Assembly: GCA_002479485.1 (NCBI GenBank)
Contig: DLNM01000034.1
Span: 1-49,723 of the forward strand
Origin: Firmicutes bacterium UBA7510
GTDB taxonomy: Bacteria > Bacillota > Clostridia > Tissierellales > Sedimentibacteraceae
Direction: 5' to 3'
DNA: 49,723 bases
This document shows, in pieces, positions 24,908-33,938 of the stretch. How positions within the stretch are numbered: the stretch's first letter is position 1; each line of letters opens with the position of its first letter. A program made the position numbers and the translations under genes. The notes beneath the pieces are model-generated. The model made no database searches. It worked only from the letters and a program-made list of their open reading frames with translations, and was not told the origin of the DNA.

Positions 24908-25399
24908 ATGATACATTTTGGTTCTTTTTATGGTGTTGTTTCAGCGATAAATGATTTCTGGACAGGAAATGATGAAACCTCAGGATGTTATAAATTTATG
25001 ACTGTTCAAAATAGTGAGGAAGATATAGTAAATTTTGTTATTTCACCGGCTACATATTTTGTAGGCCATATAATGGTATCAGTAGGAGATACGGTAACTG
25101 GATTTTATGATGCAAATGCACCAGTTCCTTTAATTTACCCACCACAATATCAAGCAATTGTTGTAGCAAGCGCTGTGCAAGGTGCTAATGTTAAAGTAGA
25201 TTATTTTGATAGTCAGTTAGTAAGCAGTGATGGTACTTTAAAAATAAACCTATCTCCGAATACCCAGATAATGCTTGAAAATGGGCAGGCCTTTACTGGA
25301 AATCCTGCAAACCGCAATCTAATTGTTATATATGGTATCAGCACAAGGAGTATACCAGCCCAAACTACACCCTATGAAATTATAGTTATGTGTGACTAA
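24908..25399 (+). CDS. Conserved hypothetical protein of Clostridia
   Basis: The 163-residue soluble protein has no signal peptide or membrane segment. Recognisable blocks are GCYKFMTVQN, NFVISPATYFV, GFYDANAPVPLIYPPQY, FDSQLVSSDGTLKINLSP and STRSIPAQTTPYEIIVMC. I recall closely similar proteins in many clostridia, often in several copies, without a known function. The beta-rich pattern would suit a small barrel, but that is inference. GGAGG lies 8 bases upstream of the ATG. It is 56 bp from the lipoprotein gene and may share its transcript. Confidence 0.75.
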   Translation: MIHFGSFYGVVSAINDFWTGNDETSGCYKFMTVQNSEEDIVNFVISPATYFVGHIMVSVGDTVTGFYDANAPVPLIYPPQYQAIVVASAVQGANVKVDYFDSQLVSSDGTLKINLSPNTQIMLENGQAFTGNPANRNLIVIYGISTRSIPAQTTPYEIIVMCD

Positions 25400-25484
25400 A
25401 AATAGAGCAAAGATTATATTAAAAAAACTATTGACTTGACATCGTTTATGCCTTACTAAGATAAAATTTAAGGAGGGAAAGTAC

Positions 25485-26036
25485 ATGGAAGAGATAAATA
25501 ACGCAAACGAAAACTTAAATAAACTACATGATAAAGATGTAAGAATTATCTATTTACCACCTGCAACAATAGCAAGTATTCACTGCATCGGTAGTATTGC
25601 AGAAATTGAAAGCGGTAATTTACTTAATCAATTTATAAAGGAGACAAGGCTTTATGAAAAGAAACCCGATTTTAGACATTATGGATTCAACAATCCAAAT
25701 GGTAATATGCCAGATGGAAGTGATCACGGTTATGAAAGATGGATTACTATTCCAGATGATTATGAAGTAAAATTACCATTTACTAAAAAACAATTCTCAG
25801 GTGGATTATACTGTTCTTACATGATACCTATGGGGGCGTTTGATGAGTGGTTTAAGCTGTATGAATGGGCACAGAACAATGAAAAATATGAGTTAAATTT
25901 TAAAGAACAAACAGTTGAATGTGAGTGTATGGAGGAACATCTAAATTATATAAATAAATATATGCTTTCCCCTGATGATATTTCAATGCAATTAGATTTA
26001 CTACTACCTATTAGAGAAAAAGGAACAATTAAATAG
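25485..26036 (+). CDS. GyrI-like / AraC-effector-binding domain protein
   Basis: The 183-residue protein is a stand-alone GyrI-like domain: RIIYLPPATIASIHCIG at the start, PNGNMPDGSDHGYERWITIP in the middle and FSGGLYCSYMIPMGAFDEW later. In most relatives this fold is the ligand-binding half of a MerR- or AraC-type regulator; here no DNA-binding domain is attached, so it may bind small molecules or drugs directly. GGAGG lies 9 bases before the ATG. TTGACA at 25436-25441 is a possible -35, but the spacing to an AT-rich -10 is long (18-20). A strong terminator follows. Confidence 0.85.
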   Translation: MEEINNANENLNKLHDKDVRIIYLPPATIASIHCIGSIAEIESGNLLNQFIKETRLYEKKPDFRHYGFNNPNGNMPDGSDHGYERWITIPDDYEVKLPFTKKQFSGGLYCSYMIPMGAFDEWFKLYEWAQNNEKYELNFKEQTVECECMEEHLNYINKYMLSPDDISMQLDLLLPIREKGTIK

Positions 26037-26064
26037 CACTAGTTACTACAGAGTAGTATATTTG

Positions 26065-26110
26065 AAATGGTATGGAAAAAAGTTTTACTTTTTACCATGC
26101 CATTTTATAT
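26065..26110 (+). terminator. Terminator after GyrI-like gene
   Basis: A long stem: AAATGGTATGGAAAAAAG (26065-26082) pairs with CTTTTTACCATGCCATTT (26088-26105) with one mismatch and one wobble; the loop is 5 bases. Confidence 0.85.
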
Positions 26111-26188
26111 GTAAAAAATATGCTGAAAATTAGCTAAAACATAAGTGTGTACGAATTTTAGCCATGTGATATAATTAAATACTTAATT

Positions 26189-26283
26189 AACTGCTGATAT
26201 GTTTTTTTAAAATAATAATTATATAATTACTTTTCTAATAAATAAGATAATTGTATATTTTGCATTTTGAATATCCAGCAGTT
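26189..26283 (+). promoter_or_regulatory. Long-range stem in the leader of the SLH protein gene
   Basis: AACTGCTGATAT (26189-26200) can pair with ATATCCAGCAGTT (26271-26283) with one bulged base, enclosing 70 AT-rich bases and ending about 12 bases before the GGGGG ribosome site. An extended -10 (TGATATAAT) ends at 26175. The function is unknown; it might be an mRNA stability or translation element. Confidence 0.35.
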
Positions 26284-26306
26284 ATATATTTTTAAAGGGG
26301 GATAAA

Positions 26307-29300
26307 ATGAAAAAAATTAAATCTTTATTAAGTATTATACTTGTTGCCTTAATGGTATTTACTATGATGCCAACATCTTTTACTACTGTTTTTGCAACCA
26401 TAGCAGATCATGTTGTAATCAGCGAAGCCTATGGTGGTGGAGGAAACTCAGGTGCACAGTACAAAAATGATTTTATTGAGCTTTACAACCCGACATCAAG
26501 TGATGTTGATATTTCAGGATGGACAGTTCAATATGCATCTGCAACTGGAGCTTTTGGCGGTAATAATTATACTATAGCTTCCGGAACAATCAAGGCAGGG
26601 GGATATTATCTAATTAAAGCTGCTGCTGGAACCGGAGGTACATTAGAGTTACCAACACCAGATGATACTTGTAGTATCGCCATGGGTGGGAGTGGATTCA
26701 AAATACAAATAGTAAAACCGGACAACACTGTTGTGGACTTAGTAGGAGCAGGTCAAACTGCAAATATATATGAAGGGAATAAACCAGCACCTGCACCATC
26801 AAACACAAATAGCGTTCAAAGAAAGGATAACGACGGAAGTCAATTAGGAGTAACAAACGGCTATGATACAGACAATAATGGAGACGATTTTTATTCTGCT
26901 GTACCTACTCCGAGAAACTCATATTACGGATTTGAATCAAGAGTTGACAACCCTACTGCAACACCTACTAGCGGTGAGGTTATTGTGGGAACAAAAATTG
27001 CGCTATCTACTGTAACAACAGGAACTAGCATAAGCTATATATTAAATGGTGGTATTGAAATTGAGTATACTACTCCTATAGAGCTAGATGAAGCTTCTTT
27101 TATAGATGGTACTGCAATTATAAAGGCAAAAGCCTTTAAAAATGGGATGTTAGATAGTGAAGAAGTTGAATTTACATATACTAAAAAAATTTCATCAACA
27201 ATTATACCTATTAATGAAGCTAAAACAAAGCCACTAGGAGCAGAGGTTAGAGTAAAAGGTATAGTTACTTATTCAACGCAGAAAAGAACTATATTCATGC
27301 AAGATGCAAGCAGCGGTGTTTGTGTTGATTCAGGAAATACGTCTGCAGATATTAGTGGATATGTAGGCAAAGAAATAGACATTACTGGTACAATTACTCA
27401 ATATGGTGGTATGGTGCAAATTAAGCCTTCTAGCAAAGATAATATCACTGTAACAAATGATAATCCAGTAATACCTGAGCCTTTAGTTATTACAATAAAC
27501 GATTTAAATAACACAAATAGAATACATGAAGGTAAATTAATAAAGGTAGAGAATGTACAGATAAAAACAATTGGAGGAACTGGTACAGGTACTTATAATC
27601 ATATAATAAAGCAAGATGGTTTTGATACAACACTAAGAGCAGGTGCATTGGCAGGAAAAAATGTAGATGACTTCATAACTATTACTGGTGTCGCAGGATA
27701 TTTTAACAACCCTCAGATTCAAGCAAATGTAATAGATATAGTTAACGGTATAGAACCTTCAGTTAAAGCTCTAACCGCATCGCCAGCTTCTGGAAGCACG
27801 CTTCCTTTAGGTGGCAAGGTTACATTGTCAACAGAAACAGATGGGGCGATAATTACATACAATATCAATGGTGGTACTGAGAACATAATTGATAGCAGTA
27901 ATATAATAGTCACAATTAATGAGTTTAGCTCAATAGATAACCAAGCAATAATAAAAGCAAAAGCATCTAAAAATGGTTATATTACACCTGAAACTACTTT
28001 TATTTACAAACAGGCAAAAACCAAGATAGTTACATCTACACCTGTTGGTGCTGTAAATAAGGATTCTCAAATTATACTTAAAGGCAACGATAATGCCGTA
28101 ATAAAATATATATTAACTATTAAAGTTGGTACACCAGAAGAGACTAGTAGCGAAGAATTAATATATACATCACCAATATCTGTAAATGAAGAAAATCTTC
28201 CTATGAAAATAACAGCTTATGCTACTGAAACAGGATTTCTGAACAGTGATGCTGTAACTTTTGATTATTACCTTGAATCAAATAAACCTTATAAAAACTA
28301 TTTTGGACAGCTTCATTCTCATACAGCTGAAAATTCTGATGGCTCAGGAACTTTGGCTGAAGCATATGCATATGCAAGAGATATTGCAAAATTAGACTTT
28401 TTTGCAGTAACAGACCATTCAAATTCATTTGATACTGCACCTAAAGATGATAAAGCTGGAACTTATAACTTAGGTGATTATAACAAGAACAATATCAAAT
28501 GGCAAAATGGACAAAATGCAGCAGCCTCAGCTTGTACACAAAGCTTTATAAGTATATATGGATATGAGATGACATGGTCAGGGGGACCTGGGCATATAAA
28601 TACATTTGCGACTGATGGATTTGTAAGCCGAAATAACAACGAATTAAATCAAAAAACAAATAATGCAGGATTAAAAGCATATTATCAGCTTTTAAAAGAA
28701 ACTCCAAATTCAATATCACAATTTAATCATCCAGGTAAAACATTTGGAAATTTCAGGGATTTTGCTTATCTTGATCCGATTATAGATGCGCGTATTTCAC
28801 TAGTTGAGGTTGGAAATGGTGAAGGTGCAGTTGGCAGCGGAGCGTATTTCCGTTCTTATGATGAGTATACAAAGGCACTTGATAAAGGATGGCATCTTGC
28901 TCCAACCAATAATCAAGATAACCACAAAGGTAAGTGGGGAGATTCTAATACAGCAAGAACTGTAATTTACACAAATAATTTATCGGTTCAAGGGCTTTAT
29001 GATGCTCTGAGATACATGAGAGTTTATGCTACAGAAGATAACAATCTTGATATTATATATACCTTAAATGATGAAATTTTAGGAACAATAGTTGACACTG
29101 TTCCTTCAAAAGCGGAATTTAGTATTTCAATCACAGATCCAAATTCATCCGATATAATTGAGTCTGTTTCTATAGTATCGAATGGTGGAGAAACTGTACT
29201 TTCAGAAACTTTTGGAACTCAAAATGCAATTTTTGAGAGAACTTTAGAAAATCCTTCCGCTGGATATTACTATGTTAAAGTAGTGCAAGAAGACGGAGAC

Positions 29301-32300
29301 ATAGCAGTGACAGCTCCAATATGGCTTGGAACTGCTCCAAGAGTTGGCATAGATAGCGTAGCGCATGATAAGATGATGCCTGCTACAAATGAACAATTAA
29401 CACTTACAACAAAGTTATTTAACAATGAGTCAGAAGCTGCAACTATAAAATCCATAAAATATGAAATAAAAGGTGGCAACACTATTGGAAATTATGAGCT
29501 AAATACTAATATTGCAGGTAATGGTGGAGTGTATACTCATACACAAAATTATACTTTTGCACAGCCAGGCGTATTTACAATAGCTGTTACTGCAATTATT
29601 TCACAAAATGGTAAGGATGTAGTTTATAATAAAGAAATAGAGCTTAATGTGCGAGATAGTGAGAAACTAGTATATATAGGAATCGACGCATCACACGATA
29701 ATGAATATGTATCAGGTAACTATAAAGCGAGTATGACGAACTTTGGTAAACTTGCAGCAAAATATAATGTTAGAACTGTTGAACTTAAAACTAGCGAAGA
29801 GCTTATTAGCGCTCTTCAAAATCCTAAATATGTAATGATGATATTTACTGTACCAAGTAGAAGGGATGGAACAGTAGGTAGAATTCCATTTAAAAGCTAC
29901 AGTCAACCTGAGCTTGATGCAGTATCTGCCTTTGCTAAATCTGGTAAAACTGTAATCGTGACTGGCTGGGGCGATTATTATGAAAATTACAGTAATTTAA
30001 AAAATAATCCTGACTTTACAGCTGAACAGCACATGGCAGCTCAGCAAAATAAACTACTAGCATCAATTGGAGCAAAATTACGTGTGGCAGATGATGAGGC
30101 AAAAGACGATACATTAAATGGAGGTCAACCACAAAGGTTATACTTGATAGACTATAATAATTATGTTGATCCTTTTACTGAGGGTGTTGTAGACGAACAG
30201 GTATTCAGCCAGTATGGCGGTTCTACAATTTATGTAGTAGATTCAGATGGAAATTCTACAGATTCATTGCCATCAAATATCTACCCGATTATAAGCGGCC
30301 ATACTACTACATACTCATCAGATGATGATAAAGACGGCAATGAAGTACCACCAAAATATAATGATAAAGTGCTTCTTATGGCGGATGAAACTGTAACACA
30401 TGAAGATGGAACCAGGTCGACTGTTATAGTAGCTGGTGGTGCATTCATGTCTAATTTTGAGATTCAGGTTGAAGTAGAAAATGCAGGTACATTGCCATAT
30501 AGTAACTATAATATATTAGAAAATATTATTTTATCATTGAGAACTGTCTCGTCTATAGCAGATGTTCACAAAATGGCTATAGGAACAAATGTTATTATAG
30601 AGGGTATTGCTACAACAGATGTATTTAATGGTAGCGACAGTAACAAGGGTTTCTTTGACTGTATATACATTCAAGACTTAACTGGAGGTATCAATCTGTT
30701 TCCAGTTTCTAGCGGAGTGCAGGCTGGTCAAAGAATACGAGTATTGGGAAAAGTGAGTGAATATCAAAATGAAAAGCAGATTCAGGTAGAAAAGGTGACA
30801 GTTTTAGATAGAGATATAAATCCAGTTACTCCTAAAGCGGTTACATCTCAAGAAGCAGTAGCTCCTGAAAACACTGGAAGGCTTGTTAAATTTACAGGAA
30901 TTGTAACTGAAATTACTAAAAATAGCGATGGTGTTGTAGGTCAGTTAATTGTCAGTGGTGCAAGAGTTTATATTAATGGATATATAACTAAAGATGTTTC
31001 GATGACTAATATTAAACTTGGCGACCATGTAGAGGTAACAGGAATTTCTTCTATAGGTGAAAACATGAGCTCTGCTACAGAATTTTTGCCGCGTATTCGT
31101 ATTCGCGATAGAGCTGAAATAAAAGTAATTACTTCTAATAACAATGATTCAGACCAACAAAACACAGTAATTAAAATTATAAGCTCAATTATAGAGCCTA
31201 GTGTTAAAATTGAAAAAGGTGCAGCAACTGCTACTTTATTGCCATCAGCAATAGACGGAGCATTGAACTATGCATTGCAAAATGCAAAAAGTAAAGGAAC
31301 AGATGTAACTGTAGAGATTAGAGTAAAAAATATTGATAAGGCAACAAATGTAGAATTTAATTTACCTAGAAATTCAATATCTTATTTAGCTAAAAATGCT
31401 GACAATCTAGTTGTAACAACTCCGATTGGTACAATGACTTTTGACAATAAGGCACTTAAACAAATTGCTACTAATGCAAAAAGTGATATAAAGATCATTA
31501 TTAGCCTAATTGATAAAAATACGCTATCTGAATCTTTGCAGGAAGTTATTGATAACAAACCTGTTTATAGCTTTACTGTTACAGATGGTAAAAATGAATT
31601 ATCAAGCTTTGGAAACGGGAAACTTGTAATTTCTATACCATATAATTTATATGGAAATGAAGAAGCTAGTAAAGTAATCATTTGTCATTTAGATGAAAAT
31701 GAGCAGCTTGATATAATAAGGAACTGCAAATATGATGAAAAAGAAGAAAAAGTACTTTTTATTACAAATCATTTATCAAGTTTTGCAGTAATATACAAAA
31801 ACATAAACTTCGATGATGTTGCATCAAATTCGTGGTATAAAAATTCAGTTGATTTTGTTACATCACGTGAATTATTTACAGGAATTGAAAAACAGATATT
31901 TGATGCAGATGGTACAATGACAAGAGCTATGTTTGTTACTGTACTTTCAAGGCTTGATGGTAATGATTTATCAAATTATGCAGGTTCACAATTTTTAGAT
32001 GTTGATATTAATTCATGGTATGGAAAATCAGTAATATGGGCGGCTGACAAGGGTATTGTAAAAGGATATGATAGCAGTCACTTTGGACCAAACGATAGCA
32101 TTACTAGAGAGCAAATGGCGGTGATGTTTGATAATTATATTAAATACAAAGGTATAATAATTGAAGGCTCAAATAGGACTGATTTCAATGACAGTGATAA
32201 AATAAGTAATTGGGCAAAATCATCTGTAGACAAAATGTATTCATATGGTTTAATTAATGGTGTTGGAAACAACATGTTTGAACCACAAAGAACTGCTGAT

Positions 32301-32360
32301 AGGGCAAGTGTTGTAACAATTTTTATGAATTTCATTAAAATAATTATAGATAATAAGTAA
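26307..32360 (+). CDS. Giant secreted SLH-anchored protein with lamin-tail, OB-like and PHP metallohydrolase domains
   Basis: The 2017-residue protein has a signal peptide (to about 30) and then, in order: a lamin-tail domain (about 31-200, VISEAYGGGGNSG and FIELYNP); a chitobiase-C-like beta domain (215-293); an OB-like unit (300-480, EVRVKGIVTYS, IFMQDASSG); two more beta domains (485-655); a CehA/PHP metallohydrolase domain (from 661) with H670-S-H672, D703-H704, H808 and H873 as likely metal ligands; a ThuA/GATase-like region (about 1120-1410); more OB-like units (1415-1607); a spacer; and three SLH repeats (1834-2017) that bind the cell wall. The layout recalls extracellular nucleases and phosphoesterases used for scavenging. 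GGGGG precedes the ATG. The substrate is inferred only. Confidence 0.88.
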   Translation: MKKIKSLLSIILVALMVFTMMPTSFTTVFATIADHVVISEAYGGGGNSGAQYKNDFIELYNPTSSDVDISGWTVQYASATGAFGGNNYTIASGTIKAGGYYLIKAAAGTGGTLELPTPDDTCSIAMGGSGFKIQIVKPDNTVVDLVGAGQTANIYEGNKPAPAPSNTNSVQRKDNDGSQLGVTNGYDTDNNGDDFYSAVPTPRNSYYGFESRVDNPTATPTSGEVIVGTKIALSTVTTGTSISYILNGGIEIEYTTPIELDEASFIDGTAIIKAKAFKNGMLDSEEVEFTYTKKISSTIIPINEAKTKPLGAEVRVKGIVTYSTQKRTIFMQDASSGVCVDSGNTSADISGYVGKEIDITGTITQYGGMVQIKPSSKDNITVTNDNPVIPEPLVITINDLNNTNRIHEGKLIKVENVQIKTIGGTGTGTYNHIIKQDGFDTTLRAGALAGKNVDDFITITGVAGYFNNPQIQANVIDIVNGIEPSVKALTASPASGSTLPLGGKVTLSTETDGAIITYNINGGTENIIDSSNIIVTINEFSSIDNQAIIKAKASKNGYITPETTFIYKQAKTKIVTSTPVGAVNKDSQIILKGNDNAVIKYILTIKVGTPEETSSEELIYTSPISVNEENLPMKITAYATETGFLNSDAVTFDYYLESNKPYKNYFGQLHSHTAENSDGSGTLAEAYAYARDIAKLDFFAVTDHSNSFDTAPKDDKAGTYNLGDYNKNNIKWQNGQNAAASACTQSFISIYGYEMTWSGGPGHINTFATDGFVSRNNNELNQKTNNAGLKAYYQLLKETPNSISQFNHPGKTFGNFRDFAYLDPIIDARISLVEVGNGEGAVGSGAYFRSYDEYTKALDKGWHLAPTNNQDNHKGKWGDSNTARTVIYTNNLSVQGLYDALRYMRVYATEDNNLDIIYTLNDEILGTIVDTVPSKAEFSISITDPNSSDIIESVSIVSNGGETVLSETFGTQNAIFERTLENPSAGYYYVKVVQEDGDIAVTAPIWLGTAPRVGIDSVAHDKMMPATNEQLTLTTKLFNNESEAATIKSIKYEIKGGNTIGNYELNTNIAGNGGVYTHTQNYTFAQPGVFTIAVTAIISQNGKDVVYNKEIELNVRDSEKLVYIGIDASHDNEYVSGNYKASMTNFGKLAAKYNVRTVELKTSEELISALQNPKYVMMIFTVPSRRDGTVGRIPFKSYSQPELDAVSAFAKSGKTVIVTGWGDYYENYSNLKNNPDFTAEQHMAAQQNKLLASIGAKLRVADDEAKDDTLNGGQPQRLYLIDYNNYVDPFTEGVVDEQVFSQYGGSTIYVVDSDGNSTDSLPSNIYPIISGHTTTYSSDDDKDGNEVPPKYNDKVLLMADETVTHEDGTRSTVIVAGGAFMSNFEIQVEVENAGTLPYSNYNILENIILSLRTVSSIADVHKMAIGTNVIIEGIATTDVFNGSDSNKGFFDCIYIQDLTGGINLFPVSSGVQAGQRIRVLGKVSEYQNEKQIQVEKVTVLDRDINPVTPKAVTSQEAVAPENTGRLVKFTGIVTEITKNSDGVVGQLIVSGARVYINGYITKDVSMTNIKLGDHVEVTGISSIGENMSSATEFLPRIRIRDRAEIKVITSNNNDSDQQNTVIKIISSIIEPSVKIEKGAATATLLPSAIDGALNYALQNAKSKGTDVTVEIRVKNIDKATNVEFNLPRNSISYLAKNADNLVVTTPIGTMTFDNKALKQIATNAKSDIKIIISLIDKNTLSESLQEVIDNKPVYSFTVTDGKNELSSFGNGKLVISIPYNLYGNEEASKVIICHLDENEQLDIIRNCKYDEKEEKVLFITNHLSSFAVIYKNINFDDVASNSWYKNSVDFVTSRELFTGIEKQIFDADGTMTRAMFVTVLSRLDGNDLSNYAGSQFLDVDINSWYGKSVIWAADKGIVKGYDSSHFGPNDSITREQMAVMFDNYIKYKGIIIEGSNRTDFNDSDKISNWAKSSVDKMYSYGLINGVGNNMFEPQRTADRASVVTIFMNFIKIIIDNK

Positions 32361-32408
32361 AATTAGTTTACAGAAATTAAGATTAATTAACACTATTATG
32401 AAAAGATT

Positions 32409-32443
32409 AACATGGTAAATAAGCATTGCTTTTTTACCATGTT
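32409..32443 (+). terminator. Terminator after SLH protein gene
   Basis: AACATGGTAAA (32409-32419) pairs perfectly with TTTACCATGTT (32433-32443). The right arm is preceded by more T residues, and TTCATTTC follows. Confidence 0.8.
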
Positions 32444-32584
32444 TCATTTCATTAGGTATTATCTTGTAAAAATATTGTTAATAAATTACAGAAAATATTT
32501 ATTTAAAGTAAACATAATGATATAATAATAATTGGATGGTTATAATATGTATACATTGTTGACAAATTAAAGGAGGATAAAGTC

Positions 32585-33043
32585 TTGATAGAACTTAAGC
32601 CTATTGGAAAACAAAAAAGTATTGCTCTTATTGCTCATGATAATTTAAAGGATATGATGGTACAATGGTGCAAGAAAAATAAAAGTGTTTTAGAAAAACA
32701 CTCATTATGTGGTACTGGCACAACTGCAAAAAGAATTTCAGATGCTACAGGATTAGACGTTTTTGCTTTTAATAGTGGACCACTTGGAGGAGACCAACAA
32801 ATTGGGGCACGTATAGCTGAGGGTGAAATTGATATGGTTATATTTTTTTCTGATCCATTATCAGCTCATCCACATGACCCTGATGTTAAAGCTCTTTTAA
32901 GACTAGCACAGGTGTTTGATATACCTATTGCCAATAATGAGACAACTGCCGATTTTATAATTACTTCACCTTATATGGATAAAGAATATCCACGCGATTT
33001 GATGAAGGTTGATAATCAAAGTGATGTTTGGAAAAATAGATAA
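32585..33043 (+). CDS. mgsA: Methylglyoxal synthase
   Basis: The 152-residue protein has the MgsA pattern: IALIAHDNLKDMMVQWC, LCGTGTTAKRI for phosphate binding, FNSGPLGGDQQIGARIAEG with the catalytic Asp, and FFSDPLSAHPHDPDVKALLR. It turns dihydroxyacetone phosphate into methylglyoxal and phosphate, a bypass that relieves sugar-phosphate stress. The length is normal. The start is TTG, with GGAGG 8 bases upstream. It is monocistronic, ending at a clear terminator; TGATATAAT about 65 bp upstream could be its -10. Confidence 0.95.
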   Translation: MIELKPIGKQKSIALIAHDNLKDMMVQWCKKNKSVLEKHSLCGTGTTAKRISDATGLDVFAFNSGPLGGDQQIGARIAEGEIDMVIFFSDPLSAHPHDPDVKALLRLAQVFDIPIANNETTADFIITSPYMDKEYPRDLMKVDNQSDVWKNR

Positions 33044-33067
33044 TAATTTATTTATTAGTTTTAGCAG

Positions 33068-33092
33068 GAGTTGCACAGCAACTCTTTTTTTT
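33068..33092 (+). terminator. Terminator after mgsA
   Basis: GAGTTGC-ACA-GCAACTC (33068-33084) followed by eight T residues: a textbook intrinsic terminator. Confidence 0.93.
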
Positions 33093-33126
33093 ATGTAAAA
33101 TATATATATAAATTTTCAGGATATAG

Positions 33127-33155
33127 TTGACAAAAAACTGGTAAAATGATATTGT
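33127..33155 (+). promoter_or_regulatory. Promoter of the hypB operon
   Basis: TTGACA (33127-33132), a 17-base spacer ending in TGA, and TATTGT (33150-33155). Transcription would begin near 33162, just before the palindrome at 33165. Confidence 0.75.
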
Positions 33156-33164
33156 TAAATTAAT

Positions 33165-33184
33165 AACATAACACGTGTTATGTT
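33165..33184. promoter_or_regulatory. Predicted repressor operator of the hypB operon
   Basis: A perfect 20-bp palindrome, AACATAACACGTGTTATGTT, directly downstream of the predicted start of transcription. Binding here would block the promoter. The TetR-family gene at the end of the same cluster (38074) is the natural candidate; that link is inference. Confidence 0.65.
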
Positions 33185-33226
33185 TTGCAATTTTAATAAA
33201 TATAAAAACATAGGAGGTTAGGTGAT

Positions 33227-33898
33227 ATGAATGAATTTAAGGTTCTAGAAATTAAGCAAAGTGTTTTTGAGGATAATGATAAACAAGCTAATTTGCTTAG
33301 AGAAGAGTTAAAAAAAGATAAAACCTTTTTATTGAATTTAATGTCATCACCAGGTTCTGGAAAAACAACAACTGTATTAAGAACAATTAAGGCGCTAGAA
33401 AATGAAATGAAAATTGGAGTACTAGAGGCAGACATTGACTCTGATGTTGACGCTAGAGCTGTTGCTAAGACTAATGCAAAGGTAATTCAATTGCATACAG
33501 GTGGAATGTGTCATCTTGATGCAGATATGACTCGACAAGGTTTAGAAGGACTTAAGACAGAGGGAATTGATTTTGTAATTTTAGAGAATGTTGGAAATTT
33601 AGTATGCCCTGCAGAATTTGATACAGGTGCGTCTAAGAATGCCATGATTTTAAGTGTTCCAGAAGGGGATGATAAACCTCTAAAATATCCTTTAATGTTT
33701 TCAATTGTTGATGTTTTATTAATTAATAAGATAGATACAATAGGATATTTTGATTTTGATCTAAAAGCTGTTGAAGAACGTGCGAAAAAAATAAATTCAA
33801 ATATTAAAATCATACCTATTTCAGCAAAAACAGGTGAAGGTATGGACAAATGGTTTGAATGGGTACGCAATGAGGTTAAGAATTGGAATCAAAATTAA
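33227..33898 (+). CDS. hypB: HypB-type nickel-insertion GTPase
   Basis: The 223-residue protein has the HypB G-domain: SSPGSGKTTT (P-loop), EADIDSDVDA, the metal-binding stretch GGMC95-H96-LDADM, ENVGNLVCPAEFD and NKID for guanine binding. It lacks the N-terminal CxxCGC and His-rich stretches seen in some HypB proteins. HypB hydrolyses GTP to deliver nickel with HypA, normally to NiFe hydrogenase. No hydrogenase gene or other hyp gene lies nearby; the neighbours are an Fe-S flavoprotein, hypA, a membrane protein and a TetR regulator. AGGAGG precedes the ATG. Confidence 0.93.
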   Translation: MNEFKVLEIKQSVFEDNDKQANLLREELKKDKTFLLNLMSSPGSGKTTTVLRTIKALENEMKIGVLEADIDSDVDARAVAKTNAKVIQLHTGGMCHLDADMTRQGLEGLKTEGIDFVILENVGNLVCPAEFDTGASKNAMILSVPEGDDKPLKYPLMFSIVDVLLINKIDTIGYFDFDLKAVEERAKKINSNIKIIPISAKTGEGMDKWFEWVRNEVKNWNQN

Positions 33899-33938
33899 AA
33901 TTATATTAATATTAATATAAAAAATTTAGGAGGATAAC

